Assembly: GCA_039815465.1 (NCBI GenBank)
Contig: JBCBZG010000008.1
Coordinates: 62,001-126,000, forward strand
Direction of reading: 5' to 3'
From: Shimia_B sp039815465
GTDB taxonomy: Bacteria > Pseudomonadota > Alphaproteobacteria > Rhodobacterales > Rhodobacteraceae
Length of the DNA: 64,000 bases
Under the pieces are notes generated by a model. The model ran no database searches, was not told the origin of the DNA, and was given only the letters and a program-made list of their open reading frames with translations. Below are positions 8,512 to 16,277 of this stretch, in pieces; position 1 is the first letter of the stretch, and each line of letters starts with the position of its first letter. The translations under genes were made by a program, and so were the position numbers.

Positions 8512-9174
8512 CTAGGCCGCGATAGGCAGGTGGCCGGTTTTGACGAGGATCAGGCAGCCCTCATCCGACCATGGTGTGTGGTCTGACAGGTGGGGCGAGC
8601 GGATCCAGGTGCCTGCGGGGTAGTCGCCGTGTTCGTCTTGGAATGTGCCCTCTAGGACAAAGATCTCCTCCCCGCCCCAGTGGCGGTGGGCGGTGAAGCG
8701 GGTGCCGGGGGCCCAGCGGACGAGGGCCACGTTTTCGGATGTGTGGGAATGGAGCGGCAGGACCGTGAGGCCGGGGGCAGAGCCGGGGAGAAACTGTGCC
8801 TGAGCCGTGTTGACCGCGAAGTGGGCGGTGTCGTCTGCGTCGAATTGGTGGAGTTTCACGAGGATGCGTGCGCCGTCTTTGGTGAATGGCGTGTGGGAGG
8901 TGCCGATGGGATTGCGCACGTAGCTGCCCGCCGGGTAGTCGCCGCTTTCGTCTGAGAAGGTGCCGGAGAGGACGAAGTATTCCTCCCCCCCGCTGTGGGT
9001 GTGGGCGTCGAAGTGGGAGCCTGGGGCGAATTCCACGATGGTGGTGGCGCGGGCGACCTCATCCCCGATGCGGTCGAGCATCATGCGTTTGACGCCGGTG
9101 GCGGGGCTTTCGACCCAGGTGTAGTCGTCGGGGCGGATGACGACGCGTTCGGAAAAGTCGGCGTTCAGTCTCAT
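8512..9174 (-). CDS. Tandem-cupin ChrR-like protein
   Basis: 220 residues, two homologous cupins. The first has HFDAHTHSGGEEYFVLSGTF then DYPAGSYVRNP; the second has RFTAHRHWGGEEIFVLEGTF then DYPAGTWIRSP. Each retains a His/His/Glu metal set, as in the cupin of the anti-sigma factor ChrR. There is no N-terminal zinc anti-sigma domain, so an enzyme or sensor role is more likely than sigma sequestration. The start ATG overlaps the stop of the TetR gene (ATGA), so it should be controlled from the TetR promoter. Confidence 0.85.
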   Translation of the reverse strand: MRLNADFSERVVIRPDDYTWVESPATGVKRMMLDRIGDEVARATTIVEFAPGSHFDAHTHSGGEEYFVLSGTFSDESGDYPAGSYVRNPIGTSHTPFTKDGARILVKLHQFDADDTAHFAVNTAQAQFLPGSAPGLTVLPLHSHTSENVALVRWAPGTRFTAHRHWGGEEIFVLEGTFQDEHGDYPAGTWIRSPHLSDHTPWSDEGCLILVKTGHLPIAA

Positions 9175-9701
9175 ACGGGGGTCTCCAATTGGGCGAGAAG
9201 GGGCTGGGTGGCGGCGTCGAAGGGCGCGATGGTGCCTGCGGCGCGGGCCATGATTTGGGCGCCCTCGACGAGCGCGAGGAGCGCGGGGGCGGGCAGTGTG
9301 ACGGCGGGGAGTGCTGCGGTCACGGGGGTGAGCCAGGCGGTGACGTCGGTGTGGAACTGCGCCACGGCGCCTTGCACGGCCTCGGACTGGCGGGCGGGCA
9401 TGGCGCCGTAGGCCACGCACAGACACAGGCGCGTGCCGTCCGCTGACGCCGCACGGTAGAGCGCGACAAAGCGGCGGAGCTGGTCGGCGGGGTGGCCGTT
9501 TAGGGCCGCGAGCTCGGTCAGGACGCGGGTGCTGTAGTCGTCCACCAGCGCCTGGGCGAGTGCAGCTTTGGTTGGGAAATGGTGGTGCACGGCGGCTTTG
9601 GTAATGCCCAGCGCGCGCGACAGGTCCGCGTAGGAGAACGCGTCAAAGCCGTTCTGGCGGGACAGGTCTTCTGCGAGGGTGAGGAGAGCTTGGCGAGTCA
9701 T
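9171..9701 (-). CDS. TetR/AcrR-family transcriptional regulator
   Basis: 176 residues. The N-terminal HTH (about residues 20-50) reads FSYADLSRALGITKAAVHHHFPTKAALAQAL, a standard TetR DNA-binding helix pair. The C-terminal ligand domain is helical and contains two adjacent Cys-region residues (LCLCVAYGAM). A perfect hexamer palindrome lies 7-24 bp upstream of the start. Together with the overlapping cupin gene this suggests an autoregulated two-gene operon whose ligand relates to the cupin substrate (inference). Confidence 0.9.
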   Translation of the reverse strand: MTRQALLTLAEDLSRQNGFDAFSYADLSRALGITKAAVHHHFPTKAALAQALVDDYSTRVLTELAALNGHPADQLRRFVALYRAASADGTRLCLCVAYGAMPARQSEAVQGAVAQFHTDVTAWLTPVTAALPAVTLPAPALLALVEGAQIMARAAGTIAPFDAATQPLLAQLETPV

Positions 9702-9707
9702 GGGCTG

Positions 9708-9725
9708 ACTTACTAGTAGGTAAGT
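9708..9725. promoter_or_regulatory. Probable TetR operator
   Basis: ACTTAC-TAGTAG-GTAAGT is an inverted repeat with perfect 6-bp arms (9708-9713 and 9720-9725) and a near-symmetric centre. It lies just upstream of the tetR start, as expected for an autoregulatory operator. Confidence 0.7.
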
Positions 9726-9766
9726 ACGAGAAGCGCAAGGGGCCAAAACCCCGCCGCGACCAGCCT

Positions 9767-10258
9767 TTAGCCGGTGCCGCGCCCGTCGCGCCAGAGCTGG
9801 GCGCCAGGGGCCTCGACCCAGCCGAAGGCCGTTTCGCTGGGCCCATGGTCCTGGAGATGTTGCAGCCGGTCCATCGCCTCTGCCGGGGTGAAGGTCGTCC
9901 CCGGCGGCACCCACCACATCGCGAAGTGCATCCCGGCAAACACATCAAACCACCGCGCCCGTTCCTGGAAGAACCGCACATGGACCGTTTTCCAGACAAA
10001 CTGTTCCAGGCTCGCCGCGTCGCGCCACACAGACGCGTTGAAGATGACCTTTTCATCCGAGCTGATCGGAGCGCTGAGCGGGTCCGTCTCCCCATCGATA
10101 TGACGCCAGAGGAAGCCATCTGCGGCCTCCGCCACGGCATTCACGCGATCGAGCGCGTTGACGAAAGGCGCCACGAGCGGGTCGCCCATGGGTGCCTTGA
10201 GCAAGGCGACATTGACCTCGGCCAGGTGCCAGGTGGGCTCAGGAGGATGGATGATCAA
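9767..10258 (-). CDS. DUF3291 domain protein
   Basis: 163 residues from a TTG start at 10258, chosen because AGGAG sits 7 nt upstream and because homologues begin just before the 'WHLAEVNVALLKAPMGDP' motif. No ATG is suitably placed. The conserved DUF3291 core is visible: LDRVNAVAEAADGFLWR and FNASVWRDAASLEQFVWKTVH, giving an antibiotic-monooxygenase-like (ABM/ferredoxin-like) fold. Function is unknown; heme- or quinone-related roles are sometimes proposed for related folds. It is followed by the TetR/cupin pair on the same strand. Confidence 0.8.
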   Translation of the reverse strand: MIIHPPEPTWHLAEVNVALLKAPMGDPLVAPFVNALDRVNAVAEAADGFLWRHIDGETDPLSAPISSDEKVIFNASVWRDAASLEQFVWKTVHVRFFQERARWFDVFAGMHFAMWWVPPGTTFTPAEAMDRLQHLQDHGPSETAFGWVEAPGAQLWRDGRGTG

Positions 10259-10481
10259 TGCGGGTCTCCTCACCTGTGTCGCGTCACGGCATAGCCAGCA
10301 AACGCTGCGACGCGTGCGCGTGACGTTACCAATCGCGGCGAGACCCGAACAGTCCGAACGGGTGGGTTTCTGCGCCTTAGATCGTTGAGGCCATGAGATG
10401 CGGTGCGGCTTCCAGAGGTCATCTATGATGGGAAAACGCGAGGGTGAGGGCTGACCCTTTGGCCCCGCGGAGAGGTGCCGC

Positions 10482-10517
10482 AAAAAAAGCCCCGCCGCAG
10501 GGCGAACCTGGGCGGGG
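10482..10517 (-). terminator. Rho-independent terminator of ccrM
   Basis: Read on the minus strand, a 7-bp GC stem (10511-10517 with 10490-10496, 14-nt loop) is followed by seven consecutive U (10488-10482). It lies about 50 bp past the ccrM stop. The rest of the 306-bp gap (10259-10564) shows no gene. Confidence 0.85.
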
Positions 10518-10564
10518 TTAAGGTTGGTGCCATGGTCAGGCCACAGGCACCGGCGGTAGTTGGT

Positions 10565-11680
10565 TCAGTTCGGGCGGCCTTTGGGGGTGTGGCGCAGTTC
10601 CGAACGGATCTGTTGGCGGAGCAGGTCGATGGAGACATGCTTTCCGTCGCGTTTAAAATTCCAGTAGGCCCAGCCGTTGCAGGAGGGCGCGCCTTCGAGC
10701 TGGGCGCCCACTTGATGGATGGAGCCTGCGAGTTTGCCGGAGATGAGCGTGCCATCGGCGCGCACCTTGGCAGTTTGGCCGCGGGGGCCGGTGAGGACCT
10801 CGCCCGGGCGCAGCATGCCGCGTTCGACGAGTTGGCCGAAGGGGATGCGCGGTTCGGCGCGTTTGGAGGTGGTGACGCGGAGCGCGTCAGCCTCCAGCTT
10901 GCGGACGTCGCCGATGCGGCGGGTGGCGATCTCGCGATAGTCGGCTTCGCGCTCGATCCCGATCCAGTGGCGGCCCAGCGCTTTGGCCACAGCGCCGGTG
11001 GTGCCCGTGCCAAAGAACGGGTCGAGGATCACGTCGCCCTCGTTCGTGGTGCCGAGGATCACGCGGTGGAGCAGGCTTTCGGGTTTTTGGGTCGGGTGCG
11101 CCTTGTCGCCTTTGGCGTCTTTGAGCCGTTCGTGCCCGGTGCAGATCGGCAGCACCCAGTCGGAGCGCATTTGCACGCCCTCGTTGAGCGCTTTGAGCGC
11201 CTCGTAGTTGAAGGTGTATTTGCCGCCCTCGGATTTCGAGGCCCAGATCATCGTCTCATGCGCGTTCGTCAGCCGCTTGCCGCGGAAGTTGGGCATGGGG
11301 TTCGATTTGCGCCAGATGACGTCATTGAGAACCCAGAAGCCCGCGTCCTGAAGCGCGGCACCGACGCGGAAGATGTTGTGATAGCTGCCGATGACCCAGA
11401 TCGCGCCATTGGGTTTGAGGATGCGGCGGGCCTCCTTCAACCAAGCGCGGGTAAAGGCGTCGTAGGCGGCGAAGCTTGAAAACTGGTCCCAGTCGTTGGT
11501 GACCGCATCCACGAGGGAAGCGTCGGGGCGGTGGAGTTCCTGTTTCAGCTGCAGGTTATAAGGGGGATCGGCGAAGATCAGGTCGACAGAGCCTTCGGGC
11601 AGCGCCTGCATCGCTTCGATGCAATCGCCCGCAAGAATACTGTCCAAAGGAAGCGCTGGAGCGCCCTCTGATTGCGTCAT
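10565..11680 (-). CDS. ccrM: Cell-cycle-regulated DNA adenine methyltransferase CcrM (GANTC)
   Basis: 371 residues, the CcrM length. It is a beta-class N6-adenine methyltransferase with catalytic DPPY at 38-41 and the SAM-binding DPFFGTGTTG at 220-229. It also has the C-terminal extension of CcrM/BabI enzymes, with SCNGWAYWNFKRDG near 335, a domain absent from restriction-type HinfI homologues that contributes to DNA recognition. In alphaproteobacteria CcrM remethylates GANTC sites at the end of replication. No cognate nuclease is nearby. Two GANTC sites lie in its upstream region, and a strong terminator follows it. Confidence 0.95.
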   Translation of the reverse strand: MTQSEGAPALPLDSILAGDCIEAMQALPEGSVDLIFADPPYNLQLKQELHRPDASLVDAVTNDWDQFSSFAAYDAFTRAWLKEARRILKPNGAIWVIGSYHNIFRVGAALQDAGFWVLNDVIWRKSNPMPNFRGKRLTNAHETMIWASKSEGGKYTFNYEALKALNEGVQMRSDWVLPICTGHERLKDAKGDKAHPTQKPESLLHRVILGTTNEGDVILDPFFGTGTTGAVAKALGRHWIGIEREADYREIATRRIGDVRKLEADALRVTTSKRAEPRIPFGQLVERGMLRPGEVLTGPRGQTAKVRADGTLISGKLAGSIHQVGAQLEGAPSCNGWAYWNFKRDGKHVSIDLLRQQIRSELRHTPKGRPN

Positions 11681-11817
11681 GTCTGTGCCTCGTTGCCGCG
11701 ATGCGGCGTGTCTGTCTGTGCGCCTCTGATGGGCGCTTATCTGCTGCGCTCAACATGAGTCAGACAGGATTCTCATGTCAAAAACTATTTTGAATCAAGG
11801 CGTTAACAAAAAACTTG
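11681..11817. promoter_or_regulatory. ccrM upstream region with two GANTC sites
   Basis: The AT-richer gap between rnhB and ccrM holds GATTC (11768-11772) and GAATC (11792-11796), both CcrM targets. It also holds a TTAAC half-site (11803-11807) that only partly matches the CtrA box TTAA-N7-TTAA. In Caulobacter the ccrM promoter is CtrA-driven and repressed by GANTC methylation, so feedback control here is plausible. Confidence 0.5.
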
Positions 11818-12429
11818 TCACAAGATATTGTGGACGGGTTTGAACGATCTCCTATGGTGTGGGGTCACACCTAAATCTCGTAGCGCTGAAATGTGGCTTT
11901 TTGATGGATAGCCGCGGTTTGTTTCCCAGCCGTAGCCGGGGTGGTGTTGCGCCAAGTCATCCATGATCTGATCGCGACAAAATTTGGCCACAATGGAGGC
12001 CGCCGCGATAGACAGCGCGCGGGCGTCGCCCTTGATAATGGGTTGCCCTGGGCAGGGGAGATCGCGGGGCAGCATGTTGCCGTCGATGAGCGCGAGGGCA
12101 GGTTTTTGCGGAAGCGCCGCGATGGCGCGGACCATGGCGAGGTGGGAGGCGCGGAGGATGTTGATCTCGTCGATCTCCTCCACACTGGCGTGGGCGACGG
12201 ACCATTGGGCGCTGCGCTTGATGTCGTCAAAGAGCGCCGCGCGGCGTTTGGGGCTGAGCTTTTTGCTGTCGTTGAGGCCCGCGGGGATGTTCGTGGGGTC
12301 GAGGATGACGGCCGCGGCAGTGACCGGGCCTGCGAGCGGGCCGCGACCGGCCTCGTCCACGCCTGCGACGGGGGTGAGCCCGCGTGTGAGGGCTGCGCGT
12401 TCGAGGGAGTAGTCGGGGGTCGTAATCAT
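11818..12429 (-). CDS. rnhB: Ribonuclease HII
   Basis: 203 residues from ATG 12429; a TTG at 12465 would add 12 residues. RNase HII cuts RNA in RNA/DNA hybrids and at single ribonucleotides. Motifs are VAGVDEAGRGPLAGPV with the catalytic DE, LNDSKKL, LIDGN with the third acidic residue, SIAAASIVAKFCRD, and HHPGYGWETNRGYPS. Gene order rnhB-ccrM is on the same strand with a 137-bp gap, so independent promoters are likely. Confidence 0.95.
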   Translation of the reverse strand: MITTPDYSLERAALTRGLTPVAGVDEAGRGPLAGPVTAAAVILDPTNIPAGLNDSKKLSPKRRAALFDDIKRSAQWSVAHASVEEIDEINILRASHLAMVRAIAALPQKPALALIDGNMLPRDLPCPGQPIIKGDARALSIAAASIVAKFCRDQIMDDLAQHHPGYGWETNRGYPSKSHISALRDLGVTPHHRRSFKPVHNIL

Positions 12430-12480
12430 AGGCGGGAGATGATCCGGGCGCGGCTCGACACTCAAGCTGAAAATGGCGGA

Positions 12481-12533
12481 GGGGGCCCCTGGTTCGCGGG
12501 CCCCCTCCTGGAGTGGTGGGGCAAAGCCCCACC
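12481..12533. terminator. Double hairpin between rnhB and an exported-protein gene
   Basis: Two perfect GC hairpins follow each other: GGGGGCCC/GGGCCCCC (12481-12488 and 12498-12505) and GGTGGGGC-AAA-GCCCCACC (12515-12533). They lie between two minus-strand genes, immediately after the stop of the gene at 12548-12979 being read leftward from it. No T-run is present. Confidence 0.5.
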
Positions 12534-12547
12534 CTACGGCGCAGCGG

Positions 12548-12979
12548 TTACCATTCGAACCCGGCGCGTTGCAGGCAGCGCAGGCCGTAGCCGCGGCGGG
12601 GACCGCGCACCGTTTCGAACCGGCGTTCGCAGCGCGCGGGGATTGCGGCGGTGGCGGTGTAGTGGCGCGTCACGCAGCGCTTGCCAAAGACGGTGCGCCG
12701 CTCACCGCTGGTCAGCTGATGTTGCACGATGCAGCCCACGGGCATCTTGGGCCGCACGGCGGCGCGTTCGCGGGGGCGGTGCGGCGTAGCGCGCGGGGGG
12801 GTGGTGACGGTACGGGGGCGGGCATCGGACTCCACCGCCTCCTTAATCCCGTAGATCAGGAGCGCGCCAAAGAGCAGTTTGGCCAGGTCCTCGGACGTGT
12901 TGGCCTGGGCGGGTGTGGGCGGGACGGCCCCAAAGGCGAGCAATCCACAAAGCAGGGTGACGGCGCATTTCTTGAGCAT
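12548..12979 (-). CDS. Exported basic protein of unknown function
   Basis: 143 residues with a signal peptide (MLKKCAVTLLCGLLAFGAVPPTPAQA, cleavage expected after AQA). A short hydrophobic stretch, LAKLLFGALLIYGIKEAV, follows. The mature part is Arg/Pro-rich in the middle and ends with a Cys-containing segment with four cysteines: VGCIVQHQL, GKRCVTRHY, ARCERRF and LRCLQRAGFEW. Four Cys suggest two disulfides in the periplasm. I recognise no named domain. Confidence 0.75.
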   Translation of the reverse strand: MLKKCAVTLLCGLLAFGAVPPTPAQANTSEDLAKLLFGALLIYGIKEAVESDARPRTVTTPPRATPHRPRERAAVRPKMPVGCIVQHQLTSGERRTVFGKRCVTRHYTATAAIPARCERRFETVRGPRRGYGLRCLQRAGFEW

Positions 12980-13146
12980 GGTGCGTTCCTATTGTGATGC
13001 GCGGCGCCGGGATGGGCCGTGCTGATAGGACCGGGATGGGGCACGGCGGGCGGGCCGCTCAATATCAGCGCGGCGCTATCGGTTAGCGGGGGCGCGCAGG
13101 GCGAAAGATATTGAATAACAGCGCGGGCCGGGGCTAGCTGGTCGCC

Positions 13147-13428
13147 ATGACTTGGCGTGTCCTCATATGTTTTGCCCTCATGCTCACCGCTGGTGCGGCG
13201 CAGGCGGCGTGTTTTGCCGACTACAAAGCCAAGCGCGACGGGCCGCTCAGGCTGCATTACGGGGTGGCGGAGGTCACAGGGCCCTGTTCACCGGGCAACG
13301 CGCAGGCGGAGCTTGCGCCGCGGCTCGCGGCGGATGGCTGGACGCTTTTGTCCGTGGTATCGGTCTTTGACGCGTCGGAATTGACTGAGAAAGAAGAAAA
13401 TGCAGGAGAGTTTTTCCTCCGCTACTGA
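13147..13428 (+). CDS. Small exported protein, unknown function
   Basis: 93 residues with a clear signal peptide (MTWRVLICFALMLTAGAAQA). The mature part, CFADYKAKRDGPLRLHYGVAEV...PCSPGNAQAELAPRLAADGWTLLSVVSVFD, has two Cys and a compact alpha/beta look. The 3' end overlaps the start of the membrane winged-helix gene by 29 bp, so the two are translated together. No family is assigned. Confidence 0.75.
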   Translation: MTWRVLICFALMLTAGAAQAACFADYKAKRDGPLRLHYGVAEVTGPCSPGNAQAELAPRLAADGWTLLSVVSVFDASELTEKEENAGEFFLRY

Positions 13429-14101
13429 GACCCGGATCGCGGGCAACCGCACGCTGCTTTGGGGGATCGTCGCGATTGTGGGGCTGCTTGTGCTCGCGGG
13501 CGTGGCGCTTTTTTTCGCGCTGCCGGATGCCAATGCGTTTAACGCGCGGGTGGAGCGGGTGTTTGTCGAGAACGACCTGACGTCGGGCGCGGAGATCAAG
13601 CTGCTTGAAATCCTCGCGCAGTCGGGCACCGCGTTCTCGGAGACGCTGGCGAGCTACCGGGTGGTGATCTTTGTGCTGCTCGTGTTTGCGACCGCGCTTT
13701 TGGTGGCGACGCTTGTGATCCTAGTGGCGCTGATCGCGCTCAACCGCCGGATGGAGGAGATCGAGCGGGTGGGCATTCAGGTCAGTTCGCTGATGATATC
13801 GCGGGACGAGAATGTGGTCGTGCTCAACGATATGGAGTTCAAGCTGACGCCCGCAGCGATGGAGACGATGAGTGTCCTGGCCGAGGCGCGCATGGACGGC
13901 GATATGATGTCAGGTGCAGAGCTTGAGGCCGTGATTTCGGGGCGCAGTGCCGCCGATTGTGACGAGGCCGCGGGGGCCACGCGGATCAAGCGGCTCCGCG
14001 ACGCGCTGGGCAATCAGATCGTCACGGAGCTTTTGATCAAAAACATCGCGCGCAAGGGCTACATGCTGGCCATCGACAAGCGCGCGATCAAGATGGTTTA
14101 G
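13400..14101 (+). CDS. Membrane protein with C-terminal winged-helix (OmpR/ToxR-type) domain
   Basis: 233 residues. Two strong transmembrane helices are seen at 18-41 and 87-114, joined by a 45-residue loop. A C-terminal domain (about 137-226) reads NDMEFKLTPAAMETMSVLAE, then TRIKRLRDALGNQIV and IKNIARKGYML, which fits the OmpR/PhoB C-terminal winged helix. With both termini cytoplasmic, the DNA-binding domain follows the membrane part, the reverse of ToxR/CadC. Start ATG 13400 has a purine-rich GAGAAAGAAGA upstream. It converges with the next gene with a 4-bp overlap. Confidence 0.75.
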   Translation: MQESFSSATETRIAGNRTLLWGIVAIVGLLVLAGVALFFALPDANAFNARVERVFVENDLTSGAEIKLLEILAQSGTAFSETLASYRVVIFVLLVFATALLVATLVILVALIALNRRMEEIERVGIQVSSLMISRDENVVVLNDMEFKLTPAAMETMSVLAEARMDGDMMSGAELEAVISGRSAADCDEAAGATRIKRLRDALGNQIVTELLIKNIARKGYMLAIDKRAIKMV

Positions 14102-14418
14102 CGCGAAAAGCCCGACGTTGTAACGGTCCGGCAGTTCGACCCGTTCGGGTTGCATTCGATGGCCACGCGGCTCTGGGTGCGCGCGGCGCCGTTTTCAAAC
14201 AGGTAGCCCGTGGGCGTCCCGCGCCCGGTGAGCGCGTAGTCGGTATTCGCAGAGGTCACGAGGTTCGTGTTCGACAAGCTGCTGAAGTAGATGACCCCCG
14301 CGCCGATCAGGGCCGCGCCGCCGATGGTCACGAGCAGGTCCTGGGATTGGGCGGGTTTGGCCGTGGCCATGGTCAGCGCCATGGCGGTGGCGGCAGCAGT
14401 CAACGTCAGCTTTTTCAT
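14098..14418 (-). CDS. Small exported protein, unknown function
   Basis: 106 residues with a signal peptide (MKKLTLTAAATAMALTMATAKPAQS). A glycine-rich hydrophobic stretch (LLVTIGGAALIGAGVIYFSS) follows, then a Thr/Asn-rich tail with a Cys pair (ECNPNGSNCRTV). GGAG precedes the start. It may be a small envelope or surface protein; no family is recognised. Confidence 0.65.
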   Translation of the reverse strand: MKKLTLTAAATAMALTMATAKPAQSQDLLVTIGGAALIGAGVIYFSSLSNTNLVTSANTDYALTGRGTPTGYLFENGAARTQSRVAIECNPNGSNCRTVTTSGFSR

Positions 14419-14535
14419 TACTCGTACTCCAGAGGTTTCGCAGAGAATCGCAAATTTTGGGGCGTATGTCCAAAGGTGATTTCGGGACGGGTTAGGAGGG
14501 GCGGCATCTGGTCGTCTGCGCCTGCCATTGGCCCC

Positions 14536-15393
14536 CTACCCGTCGTAATATTTCTGCCAGCGGCGCACGAGGCGGTAAAAGCCCGCCTCGCGGGCTGTTT
14601 CCATGAAGCGTGGCGCGGCGGGGTGGTTTTCTTCGTGCAGGAGGTGGCCCAGTTTGCGCACGTAGCGAAAGCTTTTCAGGCGCTGCGCGCGGTATGCGCG
14701 GCGGAGCTCTGGCGCGCTGCGCTTGAGCGTCAAAAGCCCAAAGAGCTCCTCTTGCAGGCGCATCCCCACGAGGGTTTGGATGCCAGCGTGCCCCGCGCCG
14801 TGGGTGAGCAGGCGCTGGCTGCCGCGGCGGCGGGGAAAGCGGCTTTCGTGTTTGGCGTCCTGGCGGTGGAGTGGGTCGAAGGCAAAGATGTACTCGCGCG
14901 CGTGGTCCATATGGGTGCGCAGGTCATGGATCCAGGGGCCCATGGCCTCCCATTCCGCGTGAAAGCGGCGTTCAAAGCGGGCGGTGGCGGGGTCGATGGA
15001 CACCTGGGGCGAGATCGCGACCGCGCGGACGGCGCCCAGCGCTTTGGCCCCCAGCACCGCGCCGTAGCCGCCCATGGAAAACCCGTAGGACACGGTGGGG
15101 CGGCGGCCGCCCACCGCGCGGTGCACGGCGGCCATGGCTGGAAAGAAGTCGGCGTTTTGGTGCCAGTCAGGCTTGGTGTGGGACACGCTGACATGGGCGA
15201 TGCCGCGCTTGGCAAAGGACGCGGTGCCCCAGCCTTGGCCCGCGTCTCTTGGGTAGTCGAAAGGGCCGAAGACGACGACGACGGGGTCCGCGTCGGGTCG
15301 GGACAAGGGCGGGCCGTAGTAGACCAGCTTGAGGTGGGCGCTGTCGTAGAGCGTGAGCGGCGCCTCCCATTCCGTCGCGGCGCGCTGCGTCAC
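14536..15393 (-). CDS. Alpha/beta-hydrolase-like protein in glycosyltransferase operon
   Basis: 285 residues from a GTG start whose codon overlaps the upstream stop (GTGA). A nucleophile elbow GFSMGGYGA lies near residue 103, after VVVVFGPFDYPRD and HVSVSHTKPDWHQN. A His in HGAGHAGI near 202 could complete a triad. This looks like an esterase/deacetylase-type fold. It is the last gene of a three-gene unit with two glycosyltransferases, suggesting removal or addition of acyl groups on a glycan (inference). Confidence 0.65.
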   Translation of the reverse strand: MTQRAATEWEAPLTLYDSAHLKLVYYGPPLSRPDADPVVVVFGPFDYPRDAGQGWGTASFAKRGIAHVSVSHTKPDWHQNADFFPAMAAVHRAVGGRRPTVSYGFSMGGYGAVLGAKALGAVRAVAISPQVSIDPATARFERRFHAEWEAMGPWIHDLRTHMDHAREYIFAFDPLHRQDAKHESRFPRRRGSQRLLTHGAGHAGIQTLVGMRLQEELFGLLTLKRSAPELRRAYRAQRLKSFRYVRKLGHLLHEENHPAAPRFMETAREAGFYRLVRRWQKYYDG

Positions 15394-16277
15394 GTCTCTG
15401 ACGCGTCCTTGGGGACGGGCATTTTGTCGATGCGGCGCACGCCGGTGAGGTCTTCGAGCATCTTTTTGGCGTAGCGCAGTTTGTCGACCTCTTTGAGGAT
15501 GTCGATCTTGCGGTAGTGGAGCAGCTTGATGCTCTTATCCTCGGGCAGGGGTTTGCCGCGCAGGACGCCGCCCAGGATGTAGTGCTGTTCTTCGGGCAGG
15601 AGGTGCCAGTCGAGGCCCGCGGCACGGATGGCGGGCGGCAGGCTCATCTGGTCGAGATAGGGGCGCTTTTTGGGGACGTCGGCGCGGGCATCGATTTGAC
15701 GCGCGAGCCGGTACCAGATTTGGGCAAAGCTTTCGCCGTGGGCGTTGCGGGGCCCCTCGGGAAAGACGATGAGCCCGGCGTTAAAGTAGGGCATCATCTT
15801 GCGCCGCCGCTGGCGCTGGAGCCATATCCGTTCTGTCGGTGGCTCCATCTCGCAGGCGGCGTAGATCGGGTCCCAGATGTCCTGCCCCGCCCAGTAGAGC
15901 GATGTGGCTGCGGCGACGGAGACGTGGCCGTCAAAGGCGATTTGGCTCACCGTGTTCTTGCCGACATAGACCATGTCGCTGTCCATGAAGGCCGAATAGG
16001 GCGTGTCGCGGGGTTCGAGTGCGGCCAGCAGTTTGTTGCCGTGGGGGTAGGGTTCGTCAAAGCGGCCTTCGGTTTCCATCGGGCGGATGTCGACGTCGAG
16101 CGCGTCGTAGATGGCGAGCGCTTTGGGGTCCATTTTGTCCAGATTGGTAGCGGGGCAGTAGCCCACCAGCTTCACCGGCTCGTCAAACTGCGTGCGGATA
16201 GAGGCGGCGAGGTAGCAGCCCATGTTTTGGTATTTGGGCGGGTCGACGACGAAGAAAAAGGTGAGTTGCGCGTTCAT
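15390..16277 (-). CDS. Glycosyltransferase, GT-A type (GT8-like)
   Basis: 295 residues from ATG 16277, chosen for the ATGA overlap with the GT90-like gene; an ATG 12 nt upstream is also in frame. The N-terminal strand LTFFFVVDPPKYQNMGCYLAASIR and the metal-binding DSD in SAFMDSDMVYVGKNTV (about residue 101) mark a nucleotide-sugar-dependent GT-A fold. MPYFNAGLIVFPEG resembles the acceptor-site 'NaGvmv' of GT8/GT32-type enzymes. The substrate is unknown. It is probably cytoplasmic, acting on a surface glycan. Confidence 0.75.
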   Translation of the reverse strand: MNAQLTFFFVVDPPKYQNMGCYLAASIRTQFDEPVKLVGYCPATNLDKMDPKALAIYDALDVDIRPMETEGRFDEPYPHGNKLLAALEPRDTPYSAFMDSDMVYVGKNTVSQIAFDGHVSVAAATSLYWAGQDIWDPIYAACEMEPPTERIWLQRQRRRKMMPYFNAGLIVFPEGPRNAHGESFAQIWYRLARQIDARADVPKKRPYLDQMSLPPAIRAAGLDWHLLPEEQHYILGGVLRGKPLPEDKSIKLLHYRKIDILKEVDKLRYAKKMLEDLTGVRRIDKMPVPKDASET

